Shown one piece after another: positions 1-5,672 of a stretch of 6,352 nt of DNA. Within the stretch, counting starts at the first letter, position 1. Each line of letters opens with the position of its first letter. The translations under genes were made by a program, and so were the position numbers. The notes under the pieces were generated by a model. It made no database searches. It was given only the letters and a program-made list of their open reading frames with translations, and was not told the origin of the DNA. Origin of the DNA: Candidatus Latescibacterota bacterium (GTDB lineage Bacteria > JAAXHH01 > JABIQT01); the NCBI GenBank assembly GCA_018667995.1, contig JABIQT010000382.1, positions 1-6,352 of the forward strand. Direction: 5' to 3'.

Positions 1-2
1 CC

Positions 3-1043
3 GGGCTGTCCGAGCAGGTGGTCACAGTCGGCCTGACAGTATTCCCCTTCGCGCTGCCCGACTCCGCCCCGACGCGAACGGCGTTTGGAATAGGGACCGA
101 ACAGCTGAGCCAGTGGCATGGTGTGCCAACCGGTACGCCCGAATTTGAAGCGCTCTACGATAGGTATTACTGGTTCCTCGTGGATCGGCTCATATCACCA
201 CAGCATCTTCCCGTTCCCCTCGACCCAAACCGCATGGCTCCTTATCTGAATGATCCGAGGGTATCTGGTGTTCTGATGCCGTACTCCGACGACGCCACAG
301 TCCTTGGTCAGACCATTCAGATGTATAAAGACCATGGATGGATGGACAAGGCTTACCTGTATCCCGTCGATGAGCCTTACGGAAAAGCCCAATACGACAG
401 ACTCACCGACGCGGCAGGGAAGATACACACTATAGATTCGAGCGCGAAGGTCATCTGTCCCTACTACAGAAACCCCGAATTTGCAGAGGATGAGCTGGCA
501 ATCAAGCACCTTACCGGATCGGTTGATATCTGGTGTGCCCTGACCTCCTACTATCACCCGGAGGAACTCCGGGAACGTATTGCCGCGGGTGACAACGTGT
601 GGTGGTACACCTGCTGTGTCCCCATCGAGCCGTACCCCAATTTTCAGATCCAGATGCCGCCCATCGACCACAGGATTCTGTTCTGGCAGATGCACCATTT
701 CGACATAGAAGGTTTCCTCTACTGGAGCGTCAATACGTGGACTGATGATCCGTACAAGGAACTTCCGGCTATGTGGTTAGAGTCGCGACAAAGAGATTCA
801 ATCAGCGACGGACATCTGCTGTATCCAGGACCAGACGGGCCGGTTTCGTCCATCCGTCTTGAATTAATCCGCGAGGGTTTGGAAGATCTGCAGTATCTCA
901 AGCTGCTTGAAGACATGGCTGGCCCCGGGGAGGCGAAGCGCTTCGTCCAACGGCTGGTGGGTGGGACAACCTTCTATGAGAGAGATCCACGGGAGTTGAT
1001 GAAGGTGCGTTCACAGCTCGCCAGACGAATTTGTGAAGGCTGA
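3..1043 (+). CDS. DUF4091 (GH123-like) glycoside hydrolase family protein, 5'-truncated
   Basis: This is the C-terminal 346 codons of a larger protein. The frame is open to the left edge (codons from position 3 read GLSEQ), so the GTG at 18 is almost certainly internal. Numbering from that GTG, the N-terminal residues (VGLTVFPFALPDSAP) look like the end of the beta-sandwich domain that precedes the barrel in DUF4091 proteins. The barrel carries a Y-P-V-D-E-P segment with Asp118-Glu119 (codons 369-374), matching the Asp-Glu pair used in substrate-assisted catalysis by GH123 beta-N-acetylgalactosaminidases. Trp/Tyr-rich strands follow (VWWYTCC at 194-200, GFLYWSVNTW at 232-241). The family's C-terminal signature is at about 265-297 (YPGPDGP, SSIRLELIREGLEDLQYL). 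The family is known or suspected to cleave glycosides, usually extracytoplasmically; any signal peptide lies outside the window. The real substrate is unknown. A 185-nt gap separates it from the next gene, so co-transcription is possible but not shown. Family call is fairly sure; activity is inferred. Confidence 0.85.
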   Translation, partial: GLSEQVVTVGLTVFPFALPDSAPTRTAFGIGTEQLSQWHGVPTGTPEFEALYDRYYWFLVDRLISPQHLPVPLDPNRMAPYLNDPRVSGVLMPYSDDATVLGQTIQMYKDHGWMDKAYLYPVDEPYGKAQYDRLTDAAGKIHTIDSSAKVICPYYRNPEFAEDELAIKHLTGSVDIWCALTSYYHPEELRERIAAGDNVWWYTCCVPIEPYPNFQIQMPPIDHRILFWQMHHFDIEGFLYWSVNTWTDDPYKELPAMWLESRQRDSISDGHLLYPGPDGPVSSIRLELIREGLEDLQYLKLLEDMAGPGEAKRFVQRLVGGTTFYERDPRELMKVRSQLARRICEG

Positions 1044-1218
1044 CAGGCTATTGAGAATTCCCATCAGTTAGTGCCATTGCGAAAGAGCAGCTTGCGGGTA
1101 TCGAGTGACCGTTGGATGAGGACAGGCCGCTCGGCGCCAGAAGTCATTCACGCAGCGACATTCAGGAAATCGGAACCGTGCCGACCGGGCCGCGTGGGCA
1201 GAGCGCCAGGGCAACCAC

Positions 1219-1223
1219 AGGGA
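1219..1223 (+). promoter_or_regulatory. Ribosome binding site fixing the start at 1229
   Basis: AGGGA lies 5 nt upstream of the ATG at 1229. It supports this start over the in-frame TTG at 1112, which would add 39 residues of low-complexity, Arg/Gly/Thr-rich sequence and has no good Shine-Dalgarno. The protein read from 1229 begins with the usual N-terminus of the family (MINERDNLLKVVRFETPEYI). Confidence 0.6.
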
Positions 1224-1228
1224 CAGAC

Positions 1229-2284
1229 ATGATCAATGAACGCGACAATCTTCTGAAGGTCGTCCGGTTCGAAACGCCAGAATACATACCGATGCACTTC
1301 CACATAAACCCGGCCTGCTGGCACCACTATCCGCCGGACGCCCTGGCGGAACTCATGGAGGCCCACCCGCTTCTTTTTCCAGGATTCGACGCCGCGTCGG
1401 AAACGGTTCCCCATTCTCCCGGGTCTGGGAATCGAGCAGGCGAAGCCTACGAAGACGCTTGGGGATGCGTGTGGGAAACAACTGATGACGGCATAACGGG
1501 GGTGGTCACACAACATCCGCTCAAGGACTGGAGCGAATACGAAGCCTACGCCGCCGACCATCCTCGTGCAGACGAAACCACCGGTGCCGACTCCCAGACA
1601 CGAATTGAGCAAGCTTTCGCGGCAGCGGCTGCGGAGGGTAGGATGAAGCGTGGTGGACTACCGCATGGCCACACGTTTCTTACTCTCTCCTATATCCGGG
1701 GATATGAGAATCTCATCTTTGACATGACCGACAGAGAGCCACAGCTGATGGACCTGATCAGTCTGATAGAAGACTACAATATGTCCATCGTTCATCGAAA
1801 TATAGAAGCAGGCGCGGAGTGGATGGGGTATCCGGAAGATCTCGGGATGCAGGTGGGGCCAATGCTTGCACCTGCTGACTTCCGCGAGTATATGAAACCT
1901 TCTCTGCAGCGGCTGGTCGCGCCTGCCAGGGACGCTGGATGCATTATTCATATGCACTCAGATGGCGATATCCGTGACCTCGTGGACGATCTCGTGGACG
2001 GCGGCGTACAAGTCTTGAACCTCCAGGACCTCGTTAATGGTATCGACTGGATACAGAAGCGTCTGGCTGGAAAGATCTGCATCGACCTGGACATCGACAG
2101 GCAGCGGGTCACTCGATTCGGGACGCCGGCCCAGATCGATGACCTCATCCGCGAGGAGGTGGAGAAGCTTGGTAGTCGTGAAGGTGGACTGATGACGATC
2201 TACGGTCTGTATCCCGGTGTTCCATTGGAGAACGTCAAGGCACTGATGGACGCGATGGAAAGATATACGGGATACTATTCTTAA
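1229..2284 (+). CDS. URO-D superfamily protein 1 (MtaA/CmuA-like methyltransferase fold), H-x-H type
   Basis: A 351-residue cytoplasmic (no signal or membrane segment) protein of the uroporphyrinogen decarboxylase superfamily, covering essentially the whole TIM-barrel domain. Family marks in order: N-terminal R-D-N-L-L-K-V-V-R-F-E-T-P-E-Y-I-P (5-21); D-A-W-G-C-V-W (76-82) leading into G-V-V-T-Q-H-P-L-K-D-W (91-101); E-D-L-G-M-Q (203-208) before a P-x-D-F-R-E-Y-x-x-P helix (215-224); I-H-M-H-S-D-G-D-I (240-248); V-L-N-L-Q-D-L-V-N-G-I (262-272); and Y-P-G-V-P-L-E-N-V (328-336) near the C-terminus. The RQAGRY region of true HemE is absent, so heme synthesis is unlikely. H241 and H243 occupy the place of the H-x-C zinc ligands of MtaA/MtbA, and Tyr325 stands where their third ligand, Cys, would align. 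Proteins of this subtype are common in uncultured bacteria and have no established reaction that I know of. First of four tandem paralogues; 39 nt to the next gene. Fold is confident; a methyl-transfer role is inference. Confidence 0.9.
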   Translation: MINERDNLLKVVRFETPEYIPMHFHINPACWHHYPPDALAELMEAHPLLFPGFDAASETVPHSPGSGNRAGEAYEDAWGCVWETTDDGITGVVTQHPLKDWSEYEAYAADHPRADETTGADSQTRIEQAFAAAAAEGRMKRGGLPHGHTFLTLSYIRGYENLIFDMTDREPQLMDLISLIEDYNMSIVHRNIEAGAEWMGYPEDLGMQVGPMLAPADFREYMKPSLQRLVAPARDAGCIIHMHSDGDIRDLVDDLVDGGVQVLNLQDLVNGIDWIQKRLAGKICIDLDIDRQRVTRFGTPAQIDDLIREEVEKLGSREGGLMTIYGLYPGVPLENVKALMDAMERYTGYYS

Positions 2285-2312
2285 ACAGGTGTAGGCTCAG
2301 GAGAAAGCGCCG

Positions 2313-2318
2313 AAGGAG
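2313..2318 (+). promoter_or_regulatory. Ribosome binding site for the gene at 2324
   Basis: AAGGAG lies 5 nt before the ATG at 2324, inside the 39-nt spacer after the preceding stop. The strong site and short spacer suggest translation from a shared transcript; no promoter is evident in the spacer. Confidence 0.7.
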
Positions 2319-2323
2319 AAGCT

Positions 2324-3394
2324 ATGAACTGCGCTGAGAGAATCGATGCCGTCTTTTCCGGAGACATGGTAGATACTGTACCATTTGCGCTCAAGGGGTG
2401 GCGTATTCCGCAGTGCGAGGCGGAGCGCGAGTTAAGGAATGCCGGTCTGTGCGTGATCGATTCGAGATCGGTCTACTCATCGTCCAGTCCCAACACTGAA
2501 ACGGATGTGCTACACTTCACCAGGCAGGGCGTATCGTATCAGAAACGTACCGTTAGAACGCCGGTAGGTGTTCTGACATCCCTAACGCGAGAAGTAGCAA
2601 CGGACCAGACAGAGCGCACCACGTGGCGTGTGGAGATGCCGTTCAAAACTCCACAAGACTACGATGCCGTAGAATTCATGATACGCGACAGAATACACGT
2701 CCCTGCCTACGACAACTTTCTCAAGGCCCAGAGACAAATGGGCGGCGACGCGTTCTTCAAAACAAGTACACCCGGCGCTCCGATTCACACGATAATGTAT
2801 GAGATAATGGGTTTGGAGACCTTCAGCATTGAGTGGGCCGAACGGAGAGACCGCGTACTTGCCTTGAACGATGCCATAGCAGAGAACCAGCGTGAGATCT
2901 TCGCCATAGTGGCAAAGTCGCCCGCCAACGTAGTGCAGTGTGGTGGCAATTACGCGGCGGAAGTATTGGGAAGAGAGCGGCTTATAGAGCTGGTGCTACC
3001 CCATTGGGAAGAAGTGTGCGACGTGTTGCACGCGGGGGGCAAAATGGTGGGGTCGCATCTGGACGCCAACAACAGACTGTGGGCGAAGGAGATCGGTAAT
3101 TCGAAACTGGACTGGATCGAGGCGTTCACGCCGGCCCCCGACACAGACATGTCTATGGCCGACGCTCGGAAGATGTGGCCGGGAAAGGTCCTCTTTATCA
3201 ACTTCCCCTCGTCCCTCCATATAGAGAGCGTACCCACAATAGAAGCAGCGACAAAACAGATCCTGCTCGAATCGGCCCCCGGCGATAGACTTATCATCGG
3301 CATTACGGAGAACGTTCCGGAAAACCGGTGGAGGGAGAGCTTTCGGGCTATTCTGGAGACCGCCCGTATCCACGGGAAGCTACCCCTCGGATAG
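2324..3394 (+). CDS. URO-D superfamily protein 2, H-x-D type
   Basis: A 356-residue soluble protein with the URO-D barrel layout, but clearly diverged from its neighbours. It opens with R-I-D-A-V-F-S-G-D-M-V-D-T-V-P-F (6-21), the usual 'gene-start helix plus D-x-V-P' pattern. A strand pair at about 74-110 contains R-T-P-V-G-V-L-T (78-85) and ends in the M-P-F-K-T-P-Q-D-Y (105-113) segment that corresponds to the H-P-L-x-D of protein 1. The active-site strand reads M-V-G-S-H-L-D-A-N-N-R (241-251), so H245 is kept while the zinc-ligand Cys of MtaA-type enzymes is Asp247. It is followed by L-D-W-I-E-A-F-T-P-A-P-D-T-D-M-S (262-277) and the strand F-I-N-F-P-S-S-L-H-I (291-300). I recognise this as a URO-D-like subfamily often annotated only by domain. 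The RQAGRY signature of HemE is lacking. Substrate and reaction are unknown; a methyltransferase or a lyase/decarboxylase role are both possible. The C-terminal I-T-E-N-V-P-E-N-R-W (327-336) aligns loosely with the P-L-E-N region of the others. Confidence 0.85.
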   Translation: MNCAERIDAVFSGDMVDTVPFALKGWRIPQCEAERELRNAGLCVIDSRSVYSSSSPNTETDVLHFTRQGVSYQKRTVRTPVGVLTSLTREVATDQTERTTWRVEMPFKTPQDYDAVEFMIRDRIHVPAYDNFLKAQRQMGGDAFFKTSTPGAPIHTIMYEIMGLETFSIEWAERRDRVLALNDAIAENQREIFAIVAKSPANVVQCGGNYAAEVLGRERLIELVLPHWEEVCDVLHAGGKMVGSHLDANNRLWAKEIGNSKLDWIEAFTPAPDTDMSMADARKMWPGKVLFINFPSSLHIESVPTIEAATKQILLESAPGDRLIIGITENVPENRWRESFRAILETARIHGKLPLG

Positions 3395-3438
3395 CTCACG
3401 GGGAATCGCCAACTCCCATTCGTGAGACGGCGTCTTGC

Positions 3439-3447
3439 GGAGGAGGA
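3439..3447 (+). promoter_or_regulatory. Strong Shine-Dalgarno fixing a GTG start at 3452
   Basis: GGAGGAGGA contains a perfect AGGAGG at 3441-3446, 5 nt before the GTG at 3452. A longer in-frame reading from GTG 3422 would add ten residues (MRRRLAEEED) that are simply the translated ribosome binding site and its flank. The family N-terminus T-S-R-E-R-I-L-T-A-L begins right after 3452. Confidence 0.85.
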
Positions 3448-3451
3448 AGAT

Positions 3452-4624
3452 GTGACTTCACGAGAACGTATTCTCACGGCTCTGCGGCACAAGGAGCCGG
3501 ATCGCGTACCCTATGACCTGTCGTCCACACCGGTGACGGGGATTCATGATGTCGCCTACAGGAACCTGCGAAAAGCCCTGGGACTACCGCCAACAGAACC
3601 CCATATCTGGCACCTGATGCAGCAGTTGGCCTGGGTCGAAGACGACGTGCACGAGGCAATGCAGACGGACGCAACCGGGTTGAGGCCCAAAGCCCCGTCC
3701 GCCTGGTCCCTGGAGATTGCCGAGGACGCCAGGTATTTCTACTACACGGACGAATGGAGTATAACCCGTCGGAAGCAACGGCAGGACGGTCACTACTTCG
3801 ACCTTTGTAAGTCACCCCTCTCGGAAGCGACAGCCGTGGCCGATATCGAACGCTTCCCGTTTCCCGATTCTGTGGATGAGGCCAGGTTCTCTGGAATGCG
3901 ACGGGCCGCGGAAGAGATTCGTGCTCAAGACCGGGCCCTGGTACTCGGCGGCATCTGTCCTGGTATGCTCGAGATGGGGCAGTGGCTTCGGGGATTCGAG
4001 AATTTCTACTGCGACCTGGCCGGAGATCGCCCGCTTGCTGAGGCATTGTGCGACAAGATCATCGAGCTCAAAATGCTGTATTGGACAAAGGCGTTGGGAG
4101 AGATCGGAGACCTCGTCGATGTGATTCAGGAGGGAGACGACTACGGTGGACAAAACGATTTGCTTATCTCGCCTCATCTATGGCGAGAACTATTCAAACC
4201 TCGCCTCGAAAAACTGATCGCCCACATCAAGAAGCTGGCACCACAGGCGTTTCTGTTCTTTCACGCCTGCGGCTGCGTGTACGAGGTGTTGCCCGATCTG
4301 ATCGAGGTAGGAGTGGATATCCTGAATCCAGTACAGGTCTCGGCAGCAAGAATGAACAGTCGTCAGCTGAAACGGGAATTCGGCGACGACCTGACATTTT
4401 GGGGAGGCGGCGTCGACACACAGCACGTCCTGCCGCAAGGAACCCCCCAACAGGTGCGCGATGAAGTGAGATGGCGGATAGACGACTTTGCCCCTGGTGG
4501 TGGGTTCGTGTTCAATACGGTGCACAATATCCAGGGGGACGTACCCGCGGAGAATATACTGGCAATGAGACAGGCGTTACGCGACTACGGCCAGTATCCG
4601 ATGGGACACCTGATGGACGCATAG
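3452..4624 (+). CDS. URO-D superfamily protein 3 (MtaA/CmuA-like methyltransferase fold), H-x-C type
   Basis: A 390-residue soluble protein (GTG start chosen by the AGGAGG site) and the most canonical of the four. N-terminus S-R-E-R-I-L-T-A-L-R-H-K-E-P-D-R-V-P (3-20) is the hallmark opening of MtaA/CmuA-like URO-D proteins. Next come Y-T-D-E-W-S-I (98-104) and Y-F-D-L-C-K-S-P-L-S (115-124), then D-I-E-R-F-P-F-P-D (131-139), E-G-D-D-Y-G-G-Q (227-234) with S-P-x-x-W-R-E-L-F-K-P (240-250), F-F-H-A-C-G-C-V (269-276), D-I-L-N-P-V-Q-V-S-A (289-298), F-W-G-G-G-V-D-T-Q (316-324) and P-A-E-N-I-L-A-M (365-372). H271 and C273 match two zinc ligands of corrinoid methyltransferases, and Cys275 lies close by. 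The third ligand Cys aligns with His358 in V-H-N-I-Q, so the site may be His-Cys-His. Known relatives demethylate methylated corrinoid proteins or methyl substrates; no corrinoid partner is encoded here. Methyltransferase activity is likely but unproven. It sits 16 nt upstream of the next gene. Confidence 0.92.
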   Translation: MTSRERILTALRHKEPDRVPYDLSSTPVTGIHDVAYRNLRKALGLPPTEPHIWHLMQQLAWVEDDVHEAMQTDATGLRPKAPSAWSLEIAEDARYFYYTDEWSITRRKQRQDGHYFDLCKSPLSEATAVADIERFPFPDSVDEARFSGMRRAAEEIRAQDRALVLGGICPGMLEMGQWLRGFENFYCDLAGDRPLAEALCDKIIELKMLYWTKALGEIGDLVDVIQEGDDYGGQNDLLISPHLWRELFKPRLEKLIAHIKKLAPQAFLFFHACGCVYEVLPDLIEVGVDILNPVQVSAARMNSRQLKREFGDDLTFWGGGVDTQHVLPQGTPQQVRDEVRWRIDDFAPGGGFVFNTVHNIQGDVPAENILAMRQALRDYGQYPMGHLMDA

Positions 4625-4631
4625 AGAGGGG
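4625..4631 (+). promoter_or_regulatory. Ribosome binding site for the gene at 4641
   Basis: AGAGGGG directly follows the TAG of the preceding gene and lies 9 nt before the ATG at 4641. With only 16 nt between the genes there is no room for a separate promoter, so these two are almost surely co-transcribed. Confidence 0.55.
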
Positions 4632-4640
4632 CTCCACTGT

Positions 4641-5672
4641 ATGAAACATAACGAAAGTACGGATGACTTACTCCGAAGGCACCGAAAATTCTGGGAAATG
4701 GACGATGTCGACAGCCCGCTGATGAGTGTCGGCCGCTATGTATCGCTGCAGAACCGCGATCCCATTCCGATGGCTAATGGAAAGCCCGTGCAGGACGGGG
4801 AAATTCTGCTCCCAGCCGCACTGCGGGCGATTCACCTCATGGAGCAATCGAACGCACCCGATGCAGTGGTGCAAGGAGATTTTATCCGTGGACGATCACC
4901 CTATGATCTATGCTGGACCGAGGCCATATCGGGGTGCCAGATCCGATGGCGTGCGGGACATATCTGGGCGGATCCGTTCATAGAGGATCTGAATGAAGTG
5001 GAACATCTGCAGGCGAACCCGGACAGCGAGTGGCTTTCCTTACTTCTGGAACTGACCCGGCTGCTTGCAGAGGCTGCAGATGGAGCATACCCGGTTACCC
5101 AGCCACTGATGCGAGGCCCGATTGATATCGCTTCGGCAATCGTTGGCGATGAGCCGCTCTGCTGGGAAATGGTGGATGAACCCAATCGTTTCCGCCTTCT
5201 GATGAGGGTTTCCACAGATCTCTTCATCACGATAGCTAAGGCTTGGCGCGATGCTGCTCCGTTGTTCGCGGGAGGATCGTGTCTCTACGGCATATGGGCA
5301 CCCGGAACTGCGGTCCGTATCCAGGCTGATAACGCCGCGCTGATGTCCCCTGGCACCTATCGTGACTTCCTGTTGCCGTGCGACGAGCGGATCTGTGCGG
5401 CCTTCGATTACCCATTGATGCACACGCACTCCGGAGTACTGCACATCATAGCGGACGCCTTGCTGGAGCTTGACGGTTTACGCGCCATTCAGGTCAGCCT
5501 TGACTATCCAGCCCCGCCTCCGATCAGCGAGTTGCTGCCGGTGCTGCAGAAGGTCAACGGGCGCAAACCCCTCATTATTACGGGATCAGTAACCCAGAGC
5601 GAACTGGACTCTCTGCTGGACGCGCTATCACCCGCCGGATTGTGCCTGCAGGTAGCCCTGCGAGACGGCTGA
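4641..5672 (+). CDS. URO-D superfamily protein 4, divergent H-x-H type
   Basis: A 343-residue soluble protein and the most diverged of the four. The N-terminal L-L-R-R-H-R-K-F-W-E-M-D-D-V-D-S-P-L (10-27) is the usual opening of the URO-D-like subfamily whose members start with an R-x-x-x-F-W segment, which supports the ATG at 4641. Later features: W-T-E-A-I-S-G-C (92-99) and the strand leading to W-A-D-P-F (109-113), a long helix at about 130-148, Y-G-I-W-A-P-G-T (216-223), R-I-Q-A-D-N-A-A-L-M-S-P-G-T-Y-R-D-F (226-243), and the active-site strand L-M-H-T-H-S-G-V-L-H-I (259-269). H261 and H263 replace the His and Cys zinc ligands of MtaA-like enzymes. The protein ends soon after I-T-G-S-V-T-Q (313-319) and C-L-Q-V-A-L (335-340), without the P-x-E-N tail seen in proteins 1 and 3. 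No reaction is known to me for this subtype. It is the last gene of the apparent operon; no clear terminator follows. Confidence 0.85.
   Translation: MKHNESTDDLLRRHRKFWEMDDVDSPLMSVGRYVSLQNRDPIPMANGKPVQDGEILLPAALRAIHLMEQSNAPDAVVQGDFIRGRSPYDLCWTEAISGCQIRWRAGHIWADPFIEDLNEVEHLQANPDSEWLSLLLELTRLLAEAADGAYPVTQPLMRGPIDIASAIVGDEPLCWEMVDEPNRFRLLMRVSTDLFITIAKAWRDAAPLFAGGSCLYGIWAPGTAVRIQADNAALMSPGTYRDFLLPCDERICAAFDYPLMHTHSGVLHIIADALLELDGLRAIQVSLDYPAPPPISELLPVLQKVNGRKPLIITGSVTQSELDSLLDALSPAGLCLQVALRDG

Noticed and set aside
18-20. GTG at 18 as the real start of the DUF4091 gene
   Set aside because: The frame is open to the window edge, and the encoded protein begins in the middle of a domain that precedes the barrel in this family.
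195-698. 167-codon reverse-strand frame opposite the DUF4091 gene
   Set aside because: Fully antisense to a gene with clear family motifs, and its product resembles nothing known to me.
1112-1228. N-terminal extension of protein 1 from a TTG at 1112
   Set aside because: Poor start codon, no good Shine-Dalgarno, and 39 residues of unconserved Arg/Gly/Thr-rich sequence. The ATG at 1229 has AGGGA 5 nt upstream and begins at the family N-terminus.
3422-3451. Ten-residue extension of protein 3 from a GTG at 3422
   Set aside because: The extension translates the AGGAGG ribosome binding site itself; the GTG at 3452 is correctly spaced from it.
2950-4046. Long reverse-strand open frames of 180 and 190 codons opposite proteins 2 and 3
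   Set aside because: Low-complexity Ser/Arg/Pro-rich products antisense to well-supported genes, with no recognisable domain.
1229-5672. Heme-pathway uroporphyrinogen decarboxylase (hemE)
   Set aside because: None of the four proteins has the RQAGRY-type N-terminal substrate signature, no other heme gene is present, and four copies in tandem make no sense for that role.
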